DNA of 64,000 bases, taken from Pilimelia anulata (lineage in GTDB: Bacteria; Actinomycetota; Actinomycetes; Mycobacteriales; Micromonosporaceae). Positions within the stretch are counted from its first letter, which is position 1; the number at the start of each line of letters is the position of its first letter. Shown piece by piece: positions 34,179 through 42,386 of the stretch. The notes under the pieces were generated by a model. That model worked only from the letters and a program-made list of their open reading frames with translations, did not search any database and was not told where the DNA came from. Both the position numbers and the translations under genes were made by a program. The stretch spans positions 1-64,000 of the forward strand of contig NZ_BMQB01000011.1 of assembly GCF_014647895.1 (NCBI RefSeq). Reading direction: 5' to 3'.

Positions 34179-35788
34179 GAGCGCCGGCCGATCAGGTGCC
34201 GGGCGCCCTTGAGCGCCAGCGCCACGCTGGTCAGCGTCGGGTTGCTCGCGTTGCCGCGCGGGATCAGGCCGTTGCCGCCCAGGTAAAGGTTGTCCACGCC
34301 CCACACCCGGGAGTCGGTGTCCACCACGGACGTGTCCGGGTTGTCGCCGATCCGGGTGGTGCCGGTGACGTGCAGGCCGAGGCCCGGCTCGACGAACCGC
34401 GGCTCCGAGCCCGGCAGGAAGCCGCCCAGCGCGGTGGCCGCCTTGAGCATGTCGTTCATCATCGCGTGCTGCCGCGCGCGGTCCTGGTCGGTCAGGCTGA
34501 ACGAGAACGTCGGCTGCGGCATGTCGTGGGTGTCGTGGTGCCGGTCGGAGAACGTGATCCGGTTCTCGAACCGCGGCTCGACGATGCCGAACCAGCGCAG
34601 GTCCACGATCAGCCGGGTGTCGACGTTCGGGGCCAGGTCGCCGTAGTGGAACGCGTCCCGGTGGATCTGGCAGTGCCACGGCCGGTCGGCGGAGACCGGG
34701 ATCCACACGTTCGGCTCCGGGTCGTCGGCCGGGATCGGCACCGGGTCGTGCGGGTGCCGCTCGCGGTAGTCGCGCACCCGCTCGGCGAACCGGGAGTCGG
34801 TCGGGATGCCGTCGATGATGTCCTGGCGGAGCACGATCTGGCAGAACGCGATCGGCTGCTCGGTCAGGTACCGGCCCAGCGCCGGCGGCCGGATGTTGGA
34901 CGCCCAGAGGAGCTGCGGGGTCAGGTACGCGTTGGCGGCGACGATGTAGTTGTCGGCCTCCACCCGCAGCGTGCGGGTCTGCTTGAGGTCGCGGACCTCG
35001 GCGTACTCCACCCGGCTGCCGTCGGCCGAGCGGACCAGCTTGCTGCACAGGTGCTGGGCGCGCAGGTCGAACCGGCCGTCCCTGCGGGCCGCGGCGTCCG
35101 GCTCGGCCAGCTCGCCGAGGACCGTGTCGGTGCCGCTCCACCGGACCAGCTCCGGGTTGTCCCGGCGCCGCTCGACCGCCAGCGGCAGGCTCTGCACCTC
35201 GTACGGCTTGGGCAGGTCCGGGTACGCGTGCAGGAGCGCCTCGCGCACCACCTGGTGCCGGACCGAGTTCTCGAACACGCCGACGTGGGTGTTGAGCAGG
35301 CGCTCGCCGTCCTCGTACAGGCTGCTCCACTCGGCCTCGCCGAGCAGCGGCGAGCGCTCCACCTCGGGGTGGTGCCGCGGGGTGGCGCAGGTCCAGTGCG
35401 TCGCCATGCCGCCGACGCCGTAGGTGACCGCCGCGGCGCCGAGGTTCGAGGCCGGGTCCTGGTCGGGGTTCTGGTTGTTCAGCGTGAAGCCGCGGTACTT
35501 GTCGGCGTCGAACTGGAACGCGCCGGGGTCGAGCGTGACCTCGGGCTTCGGGTTCGGCGGCACCGACAGCAGGCTCAGGTGGCCGCGGATGACGCCGGAG
35601 AACAGGTCGAGGTTGCGCTGGTACAGGTACGCGTTCTTGAGGTGCTCGCCGGCGCGCTCGGAGAGCGCCGCCCCGGCGTCGATCATCAGGACGCGCTTGC
35701 CGGCCGCCACCAGCTCGCGGGCGTACGTGGACCCGACCGGACCGGAGCCGACGATCAGGGCGTCGACGCGGATGGTCTCGTCTGCCAT
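34175..35788 (-). CDS. Pyranose 2-oxidase-family flavoprotein (GMC)
   Basis: A 537-residue GMC oxidoreductase. ALIVGSGPVGSTYARELV binds FAD. GVGGMATHWTCATPRHH contains His131, which corresponds to the histidine covalently bound to FAD in fungal pyranose 2-oxidases. The segment WHCQIHRDAFHYGDL matches the same family, and the active-site His473 (GLHVTGT) and Asn516 (ASNPTLTS) are kept. The enzyme should oxidise the C2 (or C3, as in bacterial glycoside 3-oxidases) hydroxyl of glucose-like sugars with O2 or quinones. No signal peptide, so intracellular. ATG 35788 follows AAAGGAAG. It sits between the dehydratase-like and IolE-like genes. Confidence 0.9.
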   Translation of the reverse strand: MADETIRVDALIVGSGPVGSTYARELVAAGKRVLMIDAGAALSERAGEHLKNAYLYQRNLDLFSGVIRGHLSLLSVPPNPKPEVTLDPGAFQFDADKYRGFTLNNQNPDQDPASNLGAAAVTYGVGGMATHWTCATPRHHPEVERSPLLGEAEWSSLYEDGERLLNTHVGVFENSVRHQVVREALLHAYPDLPKPYEVQSLPLAVERRRDNPELVRWSGTDTVLGELAEPDAAARRDGRFDLRAQHLCSKLVRSADGSRVEYAEVRDLKQTRTLRVEADNYIVAANAYLTPQLLWASNIRPPALGRYLTEQPIAFCQIVLRQDIIDGIPTDSRFAERVRDYRERHPHDPVPIPADDPEPNVWIPVSADRPWHCQIHRDAFHYGDLAPNVDTRLIVDLRWFGIVEPRFENRITFSDRHHDTHDMPQPTFSFSLTDQDRARQHAMMNDMLKAATALGGFLPGSEPRFVEPGLGLHVTGTTRIGDNPDTSVVDTDSRVWGVDNLYLGGNGLIPRGNASNPTLTSVALALKGARHLIGRRS

Positions 35789-35836
35789 GGGTCTTCCTTT
35801 CGGAGAAGGGTGAGGTAGGGAGCCGGTACGGGCCGG

Positions 35837-37123
35837 TCAGCCGTCGCCGCCGGGCGGCGCCGCCGCGGGACCGGGCTTGCCGAAGTCGTTCACGTGGATC
35901 TCGATGCGCGGGTCGTCGACCTCGTAGTAGCCGACGGTGTCGTAGCTGGTGGTGGCGAAGTCGAGGCGGCCGTCGCCGGTGAAGTCGGCGACCGCGAGGC
36001 GGGCCACCGAGCCGGTGGTCACCCGCTCCCGGACCACCACCTCGCCGCCAGGGCCGAACTTGTAGTACATGACGCCCTGCACCGGCTCGGGCCCGCGCAG
36101 CGCGACCAGGAACTCGTCGTCGCCGTCGCCGTCGAAGTCGGCCGCGACGACGTGGTGGGCGACCGCGTCGTGCGTGTCGTCCGGCCGCGGGTACACCTCC
36201 AGCTCGCGGCGCTGCCACTCGGTCGCGAAGCTGACCTCGCCCTCGGGCCGCACGTACACCGCGAGGGTGTCGCCGTGGAACGGCTCGACGGCGAGGATGA
36301 GCGCGTACTCCCGCCCGGCGACCCGGCCGACGGCCAGGTTGCCGCTGCCGGAGAACTCGTGGTCCGGGAACTCGTGCGACCGCTTGGCCGGCACGCCGGT
36401 GCCGAGGCGCTGGTGCCGCCAGCGGCCGTCGTCGCCGTACCCGAGCCAGGTGATGCCCTCGGCGGACGCGAGCAGGAACGAGTCCCGGTCCGGCCGCGGG
36501 GTGTTCGGCAGGTGCCCGGCGACGACGCCGTGGATGATCCGGAACCGGGCGCCGTCGATCTCCTTGCCGGCCCAGCCGCCGTCGGTGCGCGGGTCCTCCG
36601 GCCGGTCGTAGATCATCGTCCGGATCGGGGCGTTGACGCCGGCGGCGCCGCCCTCGGGGCCGACGACGGGCAGCGCGGCGAGCTGGAGGTGGTCGCCGGT
36701 GAACCGGCCCACCCGGATCCGGTGGGTGGCCACCAGGTCGGCGATCGGGTACTGCCGCCACGCGCCGTCGAGGCCGCCCGCGGTCGGGTTCTCCAGCCAG
36801 GAGATCTTGCCGTCCCGCGGCCCGCAGTTGAACATGCAGTTGCCGTAGTCATGGCAGATGACCAGGTCGGGGCGGCCGTTCCCGGTGAGGTCGGCGGCGT
36901 CGACGGCGACCGGCTTGGGCAGCGTGGTGATGACCCGCTTGTCCCAGCCCGGACTCCCGCCGCCCGGGTTTTTGTACCAGACGACCTCGCCCCGGGTCAG
37001 GCCCGAGGCGACGAGGTCGGTGCGGCCGTCGCCGTCGATGTCGACGGCGGTGATCCAGTAGCCGTCGCGCGGGTCGGCGTCGACGACGGTGCTGGTGAAG
37101 CGCGGCGAAGCGGCTCGTTCCAC
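35837..37123 (-). CDS. Aldos-2-ulose dehydratase-like beta-propeller (FG-GAP/VCBS) protein
   Basis: A 428-residue protein built of FG-GAP-like blades: AVDIDGDGRTDLVASG, DAADLTGNGRPDLVICHDYG, AADFDGDGDDEFLVALRG, VADFTGDGRLDFATTSYDT. Other segments match, in order, what I recall of the propeller domain of fungal aldos-2-ulose dehydratase: DGYW, KISWLENP, RIRVGRFT, LGTGVP, AVEPFHGDTLAVYV, HHVVAADFDGDGDDEFLVAL and GYYEVDDPRIEIHV. In fungi this enzyme dehydrates the 2-keto sugars made by pyranose 2-oxidase; its C-terminal cupin part is missing here. No signal peptide. GTG 37123 follows GGGAG. It is the first gene of the operon, directly before the oxidase. Confidence 0.75.
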   Translation of the reverse strand: MERAASPRFTSTVVDADPRDGYWITAVDIDGDGRTDLVASGLTRGEVVWYKNPGGGSPGWDKRVITTLPKPVAVDAADLTGNGRPDLVICHDYGNCMFNCGPRDGKISWLENPTAGGLDGAWRQYPIADLVATHRIRVGRFTGDHLQLAALPVVGPEGGAAGVNAPIRTMIYDRPEDPRTDGGWAGKEIDGARFRIIHGVVAGHLPNTPRPDRDSFLLASAEGITWLGYGDDGRWRHQRLGTGVPAKRSHEFPDHEFSGSGNLAVGRVAGREYALILAVEPFHGDTLAVYVRPEGEVSFATEWQRRELEVYPRPDDTHDAVAHHVVAADFDGDGDDEFLVALRGPEPVQGVMYYKFGPGGEVVVRERVTTGSVARLAVADFTGDGRLDFATTSYDTVGYYEVDDPRIEIHVNDFGKPGPAAAPPGGDG

Positions 37124-37500
37124 AGGTTACTCCCGGCAGGTGGGTCCGGTCGGACGCCCTCACCGAGCACCGCCGGACGGGCGCGGCAGCGCGACCGCGC
37201 GGCGGGGGATGCCGGCGGGCCGCACCACGGGGCCCGGCTCGTCACTGCCCGTGTCGTCCTCGCTTCGAACAGTAGTGGGCGGGCCGGGGCGGCGGCGGCA
37301 AGTCGCGGGATCAGGGAATACGCTCCGGCGCCGCGCGGCCGCCACTACGATCCGCGCCCCCGGCCCGTGGCACGCGAACCGTCGGACGTTAGGGATTCGC
37401 CCGATGCTCGGGGTGAGCGCCCCCCGCGACGATGGTGCGCGCCGGGGGAGACCGGCACCGCACCGGTGGCACGCACGGCCACCACAGCGAAGGAGGCACG
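37124..37500. promoter_or_regulatory. Divergent intergenic region
   Basis: This 377-bp gap separates the 2-keto-sugar operon (minus) from the PLAT genes (plus), so it should hold two promoters. A TACGAT hexamer at 37346-37351 could be a plus-strand -10, but no matching -35 is clear. The ribosome binding site for the plus gene is GAAGGAGG, ending 6 nt before ATG 37501. No open frame in it looks real. Confidence 0.35.
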
Positions 37501-37986
37501 ATGAAGCGCACGCTCACCGCACTGGCCCTTGCCGGGGCCGGCGCGGCCGGGGTACTGACCGCCGCGGCGCCCGCCGCCGCGAACGCGTCGTACACCTGGC
37601 GACTGGACATCCGCACCGGCGACCGGGAGCACGCCGGCACCAGCGCGCGGGTGGAGATCCGGCTGTACGGGACCAAGGGCCAGACGTCCGCGATCCGGCT
37701 CGACAACCCCGGCCACAACGACTTCGAGCGGGGCAGGGTCGACCGGTTCGACGTCGACACCCCGGTGGACATCGGCACGCTGACCAAGGTCCGGATCTGG
37801 CACGACAACTCCGGCGAGAAGCCCGGCTGGTTCCTGGACGAGATCCGGGTGGCCCGCAAGAAGCCCAGCGACACCAACCCCGTCGAACTCGGCTTCTTCA
37901 AGTGGCTCGCCCGCGGCGAGGGGGAGAACACCCTCTGCTACGAGCAGAAGACCACCTCCGGCGAGCCGAAGGCGTGTGGCAACTGA
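37501..37986 (+). CDS. Secreted PLAT/LH2-domain protein, copy 1
   Basis: A 161-residue exported protein: signal peptide 1-28 (MKRTLTALALAGAGAAG to ANA) and one PLAT/LH2 beta-sandwich. Family marks are YTWRLDIRTGDREHAGTSAR, VEIRLYGTKGQTSAIRLDN, NDFERGRVDRFDVDTPVDIG, RIWHDNSGEKPGWFLDEIRV. PLAT domains bind lipids or membrane partners; stand-alone secreted versions in actinomycetes have no known role. The ATG has a near-perfect GAAGGAGG. Its stop shares one base with the start of the second copy (TGATG). Confidence 0.9.
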   Translation: MKRTLTALALAGAGAAGVLTAAAPAAANASYTWRLDIRTGDREHAGTSARVEIRLYGTKGQTSAIRLDNPGHNDFERGRVDRFDVDTPVDIGTLTKVRIWHDNSGEKPGWFLDEIRVARKKPSDTNPVELGFFKWLARGEGENTLCYEQKTTSGEPKACGN

Positions 37987-38480
37987 TGGCCGCCGCGACC
38001 GGCCCCCGCCGCCTCGCCGCCGCCGCGCTCGCCGCGGCCGCCGCACTGACCGCCCCGGCCGCACCGGCGGCCGCCACCCCCCGCGCGGTGTACGACTGGG
38101 AGCTGTCGATCAAGACCGGCGACAACGAGCACGCCGGCACGAGCGCCCGGGTCTACCTCACGCTGTACGGCAGCAAGGGCCGGACGGCCGAGATCCAGCT
38201 CGACGACCCGAAGCGCAACGACTTCGAGCGCGGCAACACCGACGGCTTCGTCGTCAAGACCCCGGTGGACATCGGCGCGAGGGTCGAGAAGGTCAAGATC
38301 CGGCACGACAACTCGGGGAAGCAGCCCGGCTGGTACCTCGACCGGATCCACACCCGCACGTGGGACGCCTCGGCGAGCTGGACGAAGTTCCACTTCTACC
38401 GCTGGCTGGCCAAGAACGAGGCCGACGGCGCGATCTGCCTGACCCAGAAGCCGACCGCCGGCGACCCGGACGCCTGCTGA
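37986..38480 (+). CDS. Secreted PLAT/LH2-domain protein, copy 2
   Basis: A 164-residue tandem paralogue of the upstream gene: Ala-rich signal peptide (1-31), then YDWELSIKTGDNEHAGTSAR, VYLTLYGSKGRTAEIQLDD, NDFERGNTDGFVVKTPVDIG, RHDNSGKQPGWYLDRIHTRT. The C-terminal part differs more (FHFYRWLAKNEADGAICL), and both copies have Cys near the end that could form a disulfide. Coupled by a TGATG junction, so co-translated. A GC-rich hairpin follows 60 nt after the stop. Confidence 0.88.
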   Translation: MAAATGPRRLAAAALAAAAALTAPAAPAAATPRAVYDWELSIKTGDNEHAGTSARVYLTLYGSKGRTAEIQLDDPKRNDFERGNTDGFVVKTPVDIGARVEKVKIRHDNSGKQPGWYLDRIHTRTWDASASWTKFHFYRWLAKNEADGAICLTQKPTAGDPDAC

Positions 38481-38539
38481 GCCGCCCCGCCCGGCTGGAC
38501 ACGGGGCAGCCGGGCGGGCGCCGCGGCGGGACCGGTCGG

Positions 38540-38577
38540 CCGCGGCCGCGGGCCACCCCTCTGGCCCGCGGCCGCGG
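38540..38577. terminator. Hairpin terminator after the PLAT genes
   Basis: A 16-bp perfect stem (38540-38555 with 38562-38577, 6-nt loop) follows the stop of the second PLAT gene by 60 nt and precedes the stop of the convergent glutaminase gene at 38707. Confidence 0.7.
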
Positions 38578-38587
38578 CCGGCCCACC

Positions 38588-38615
38588 CGCCGCCCGCCGC
38601 CCGCCGCCCGCCGCC
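38588..38615. repeat. Short tandem CCGCCCG heptamer repeat
   Basis: Four copies of the heptamer CCGCCCG (the last incomplete) lie in the convergent gap between the PLAT and glutaminase genes. A low-complexity run likely to vary by slippage. No function is visible. Confidence 0.6.
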
Positions 38616-38706
38616 CAGCAGCTTGGCGGCGTTGACGATCGCGTCGACCCACTGCGCGGTGATGCCCCCTCGACCAGCTCCCGCCCGACCGAATCCACGG
38701 CCGCGC

Positions 38707-39600
38707 TCAGAACACCGACCACCCCGTCCGCGTGGTGAACCGCCCCAGCGCGTCGACCCCGGCCACCGAGTTCCCCGACGCGTCCAGTACCGGCGACCAC
38801 GCGCACAGCGCCCCCCGCCCCGGCATGACCGCCAGGATCCCGCCGCCGACGCCGCTCTTGGCCGGCAGCCCGACGGTGTACGCGAAGTCCCCCGCCGCGT
38901 CGTACGTGCCGCACGTCAGCAGCGCGGCGTTCAACCGCTTGGTCAGCCCGCTGGACAGCAGCCGCTCCCCGTCCGCCCGCACGCCCCCGCGGGCCAGGAA
39001 CAGCCCCGCCACGGCGAGCTGCCGGCAGCTCGCCGTCAGCGCACACTGCCACGCGTAGTGCCGCAGCACCTCGGCCACCGGGTTGCGCAGGTTCCCGTGG
39101 TCGGCCACCACGTGCGCGATCGCCGCGTTCCGGTGCCGGTGCTCCAGCTCGGCCCGGGCGACCGCACGGTCGAAGTCCACCCCGTCGTCGCCGGCCTCGG
39201 CCCGCAGGAACCGGCGCACGGCGTTCATCGCGTCCCCGGTCAGCTCGTGCAGCCGGTCCACCACGACCAGCGCGCCCGCGTTGACGAACGGGTTGTGCGG
39301 GATGCCGCGCCGCCCGTCCAGCGCGGCCAGCGCGTCGTACCGCTCGGTGGACGGCTGCCGCCCGACCCGCCGCCAGAGCTGCTCGCCGTCCGCGGCCAGG
39401 ACCAGCGCGAGACCGAACACCTTGGCGATGCTCTGCACGGCGAACGGCAGCTCCCAGTCGCCGACGCCGGTGACGGTCCCGTCGAGGGCGGCGTGGGCGA
39501 GGCCGAAGCCGGGCGGGGTACCGCCGGAGCGGGCGGGGACCGCGCGGGGGTCGGGGACGATGGCCGCGTGGATCTCCGTCAGGACGTTCTCGATCATCAC
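38707..39600 (-). CDS. glsA: Glutaminase
   Basis: A 297-residue cytoplasmic glutaminase (L-glutamine to L-glutamate and ammonia), beta-lactamase-like fold, normal length. The catalytic Ser57-x-x-Lys60 pair lies in FAVQSIAKVF. GIPHNPFVNAGALVVVDRL, EHRHRNAAIAHVVADHGNL, ARGGVRADGERLLSS and VGLPAKSGVGGGILAVMPG are family signatures. The start is ATG 39600 or the adjacent ATG 39597. Single gene; faces the trmO remnant upstream. Confidence 0.95.
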   Translation of the reverse strand: MMIENVLTEIHAAIVPDPRAVPARSGGTPPGFGLAHAALDGTVTGVGDWELPFAVQSIAKVFGLALVLAADGEQLWRRVGRQPSTERYDALAALDGRRGIPHNPFVNAGALVVVDRLHELTGDAMNAVRRFLRAEAGDDGVDFDRAVARAELEHRHRNAAIAHVVADHGNLRNPVAEVLRHYAWQCALTASCRQLAVAGLFLARGGVRADGERLLSSGLTKRLNAALLTCGTYDAAGDFAYTVGLPAKSGVGGGILAVMPGRGALCAWSPVLDASGNSVAGVDALGRFTTRTGWSVF

Positions 39601-39676
39601 GCTGGCAGCCTGCCAACGCCCCCACCCCGCGCGAAACCGGGAAAACCCTTGCTGCCGGTACCGCCGGCGAGGTGGG

Positions 39677-40015
39677 TCAGGCCGTCGGGGACGGCGCGAA
39701 GTAGTCGCCGAGCATCTCCGTCGACCAGGGCGCCTGCCGGACCTCGCCGCGCGGCCCGAACTCCGCGAACCAGGGCTTGACGTCGAGCACCGGCGTGCCG
39801 TCGACGGCGTCCAGGTCCTCGACGTGCAGGTCGAGGCCGTCGACCGCGAGCAGCCGGCAGCGGGAGACGCCGAGCCAGTTCAGGCGGCGCATGTTGCGGT
39901 GGCCGAAGATGCCGACCTTCGGCCAGGCGGGGTTGTCCCGGGCGGCGCGGGCGCCGTAGTGCAGGTCGGCGGGGTCGGTGAGGTGGAACCGGAACACCAC
40001 TTCCAGGTGGGAGAA
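39677..40015 (-). pseudogene. 3' fragment of trmO (tRNA m6t6A methyltransferase) cut off at an IS remnant
   Basis: The C-terminal part of a TrmO/TsaA-type protein is intact: SHLEVVFRFHLTDPADL, NPAWPKVGIFGHRN, LGVSRCRLLAVDGLDLHVED, LDAVDGTPVLDVKPWFAEFG and PRGEVRQAPWSTEMLGDYF. Homology stops abruptly upstream of FSHLEVV at about 40015; the expected N-terminal half with the SAM-binding barrel is missing and does not reappear on the far side of the island. The frame continues into IS-derived sequence to 40210, so a chimeric product is conceivable but should be inactive. Confidence 0.75.
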
Positions 40016-40800
40016 GGAGCAACTCGGCCACCTGCTGCGGGGGCCCGCCTGCCGTCGGTGTCGCTGGGCGTCGTACCGGCGTCGACCGAACGATGGGGAG
40101 TCGCGGCGGTCGGCTTCTGGATCTTCGACGCCGTCGCGTTGGCTGAACTGGACGACGACATCGACTGGCACGTTCAAGTCGACGCGACGATCGTGCGGAC
40201 CCACCAGCACGCTGCGGGTGCAGCTAAAAGGGGCTCACGGTCGCCCAAACGCAGGCACGTGAAGCTCGGCCGGTCCCGTGGCGGGCTGACTACCAAGATC
40301 CCCACTTTGGCCGACGGGCGTGGCCGGTCGTTGGCGTCTCTACTCACGCCGGGGCAGGCCGCTGACACCCGGCAGTTGATACCGCTGCTGGGTCAGGTTC
40401 GAGCGCCTCGACCGACCGGTGTCGGCCGGCCACGACAGCGACCCGAATCAGTGACCGGGGACAAGGCGTACTCATCACGGGCCAACCGGCAGCATCGACG
40501 AGACAAGCACGTCCGTGCGGTGATCCCAGAGCCCAACGACCAGACCGCTAATCGGAAGCGCCACGGCCGTCTCGGTGGTCGACCACCGAAGTTCGACCAA
40601 GCCCCCTACCGACGCCGTAACCAGGTCGAACGAGGGTTCAACCGGCGCAAACACTGGCGCGGCCTGGCCACCCGCGACGGCAAACTCGCCGCCCACTACC
40701 AAGCCACCCTCGACCTGGCCGAAATGCTCGACTGGCTACGCACCGTTCCCGACGGCCATGATCCACGAGACAGAACCTCAACGGCTCCGCGAGTAGCCAA
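40016..40800 (+). mobile_element. Truncated IS5-family insertion sequence with partial DDE transposase
   Basis: From about 40110 the plus strand encodes the C-terminal two thirds of an IS5-type transposase: DIDWHVQVDATIVRTHQHAA (first catalytic Asp), GRSRGGLTTKI, LLTPGQAADTRQLIPLLGQV, SVTGDKAYSSRANRQH (second Asp), VIPEPNDQTANRKRHGRLGG and NQVERGFNRRKHWRGLATR (Glu). The N-terminal helical part and a start codon are missing, and no matching left inverted repeat is seen. The right boundary near 40790-40800 is inferred from the end of the transposase. The left break coincides with the end of trmO, so insertion followed by deletion is likely. Confidence 0.8.
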
Positions 40801-40908
40801 CTGTCTACTAGCTGACAAAAGATTGAGGTCGATGGCAGCTCGCTGCAATAGTCATCTTGTCGCACGAAGCAACTGGTATCCAAGCATCAGACCACGGCAA
40901 TCGACCGA

Positions 40909-40938
40909 TTGTCTCAAATTTCTTGCAAATCGTAATCG
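40909..40938 (+). promoter_or_regulatory. Possible promoter of the island gene
   Basis: TTGTCT at 40909-40914 and TAATCG at 40933-40938 are 18 bp apart in AT-rich DNA 34 nt before the AGGAGG ribosome binding site of the secreted-protein gene. A weak match to the housekeeping consensus only. Confidence 0.25.
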
Positions 40939-40971
40939 ACGATTATCACCGAATTTTCAGGAGGCGAAATC

Positions 40972-41613
40972 ATGCGAATGCAGAATAGGAACACCGCCAT
41001 TGCCGCACTGGCATCCAGTGCCGCTCTAGCCACCTTTCTAACCGGTACTCCTGCGGGGGCGGCCGATGCACCTCGAACCACCTCCGCTCCGAACGTCTCG
41101 ACACAGCGGATCACTAACCTCGAGACCGACACTGTTTCGATTCTCGACCCTTATGTAAAGCTGACTAACGGTCGCTACCGCCTGAACGCGCCGGCTGCCA
41201 TCCATCAGCGCGTAGGCATCAAGAAGATGCGAGATGCACAGAGGCAGATTGATGCGTCGAACGCGCTCCTAACCGCCCGCGATGGCGCCGATCAAATCAA
41301 CAAGCATACGCTTCAGGGTTCGCATGGCTGGGCCGACAGCACGTGGTACGGCTGGCACATTTGGCTCGACAAGTACGTCATGGACAAGATCAAGAATGGC
41401 CTCGGTCCGATTGGCGGCGTGGCTGGTCTCATGACCGCTATTGCTTCTAAGAATGAGGGAGACCCCGCATATAAGGCACTCCTGGCAATTATTGCGGCCG
41501 GAGCGACCGCACTTACTGCGATCGTTACGCTTTGTCAGCACGAAAATGGATCGGGTGACTTCTACATCTCCACCCTTACTTTCCCGCCAATTTTTGCCTG
41601 CAATCCGTTCTGA
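40972..41613 (+). CDS. Secreted protein of unknown function in an AT-richer island
   Basis: A 213-residue protein with a clear signal peptide (1-31; NTAIAALASSAALATFLTG, then GAADA). The exported part starts with an acidic/Asn-rich segment, DPYVKLTNGRYRLNAPAAIH, and a helix KKMRDAQRQIDASNALLTA. A motif WYGWHIWLDKYVMDKI follows, and then a Gly/Ala hydrophobic helix (KALLAIIAAGATALTAIVTL) and a C-terminus with two Cys (TLCQHE, IFACNPF). I do not recognise the family; the order recalls uncharacterised secreted Gram-positive proteins. Codon use is visibly more AT-rich than in neighbours, suggesting transfer. ATG 40972 follows AGGAGG. A bacteriocin-like or envelope role is possible but unproven. 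Confidence 0.8.
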   Translation: MRMQNRNTAIAALASSAALATFLTGTPAGAADAPRTTSAPNVSTQRITNLETDTVSILDPYVKLTNGRYRLNAPAAIHQRVGIKKMRDAQRQIDASNALLTARDGADQINKHTLQGSHGWADSTWYGWHIWLDKYVMDKIKNGLGPIGGVAGLMTAIASKNEGDPAYKALLAIIAAGATALTAIVTLCQHENGSGDFYISTLTFPPIFACNPF

Positions 41614-41710
41614 TGGCTCGCCGCCCGCCGAAAAACTTTTATAGCCAGTTGCGGACCAGGCACGCTACAATCGCATGCGGAGCCTTCAGGTTGATTGATT
41701 GCGAGTAGCC

Positions 41711-41878
41711 ATGTCAAGTATCATGATCAGGATTGCAAGTGGAATTGCTGGTGCAGTTGTCGCAATCCTATGCATCAAGGCATTCGTAACCGACCAAGAA
41801 TTTCCGCCAACTGCCGGTCTCCTCCTCCTTCTCATGATTACGCTCCTCTCAATCGACAGTCAGCGAAACAGTCGGTGA
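41711..41878 (+). CDS. Small two-helix membrane protein (55 aa)
   Basis: A 55-residue protein that is almost all membrane-spanning: MIRIASGIAGAVVAILCIKA, a short polar turn FVTDQEFPPT, then AGLLLLLMITLLSI and a charged tail DSQRNSR. Codon use is AT-rich like the gene before it, 97 nt upstream. A TACAAT hexamer at 41666-41671 might be its own -10. A strong hairpin starts 8 nt after its stop. Position next to a secreted protein suggests an accessory or immunity role; that is inference. GAG about 8 nt before the ATG is a modest ribosome binding site. Confidence 0.6.
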   Translation: MSSIMIRIASGIAGAVVAILCIKAFVTDQEFPPTAGLLLLLMITLLSIDSQRNSR

Positions 41879-41885
41879 GCGAATC

Positions 41886-41922
41886 GGGGATGCTGCTCGC
41901 ACAGCCGAATAGCAGCATCCCC
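41886..41922. terminator. Terminator closing the two-gene island unit
   Basis: A perfect 12-bp stem (41886-41897 with 41911-41922, 13-nt loop) begins 8 nt after the stop of the 55-residue membrane protein. Position strongly supports that small gene as real. Confidence 0.75.
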
Positions 41923-42386
41923 GTTCGGCTAGCAAGAGTTATTGGTCGGCGAAGTCGCCTTAACGAATTGTCGACAGCCGTCAGTTGTACCGCCCACTGC
42001 GCGGCGTCCGGCGTGAGCCGAAAGACGGTAAGAGCACTCAGCAACGAGCCACGCTCCGGCAATGACACGACCCACTTCGCCAGCTCAGATCAGCCGAGCG
42101 ACTACACCGCTGCGAAGACCGGCCCGGGGTGACCACAGGTAGAGCCTTCACGCGGACGTGGCGGTTGGGCCACCAGCGACACCTACTCTCCGGTCGGCGA
42201 GTCGGACGACGGCTCCCTCAGTTATTTGACATATACGAATAGACTATCAGCAGATTCCAGGTCGACCGATCATGAATCGAGAAGCACGGTCCTCGGCGCG
42301 CGGCTAGCGTGGTTGCCAGGGAGGTGACCGGCCATCAGCGCCGCCGACCTCCCAGACGACTCGCCACGACAGCCCCAGGAGTACCC
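41923..42386. other. Non-coding or decayed end of the island and upstream region of the VOC/UvrA pair
   Basis: This 464-bp stretch contains no gene I can support. Composition stays mixed to about 42290, then returns to high GC. The AT-rich segment 42221-42260 contains TTGACA at 42226-42231, a full -35 consensus, but no good -10 at 16-18 bp. The ribosome binding site CCAGGAG for the VOC gene is at its right end. Confidence 0.4.

Noticed and set aside
38588..38615. CCGCCCG repeats as a functional element
   Set aside because: Only four short copies in a convergent gap of very high GC; more likely slippage than function.
41695..42132. A 145-residue plus-strand frame after the island genes
   Set aside because: It overlaps the better-supported 55-residue membrane gene in another frame, crosses the terminator hairpin and shows no domain.
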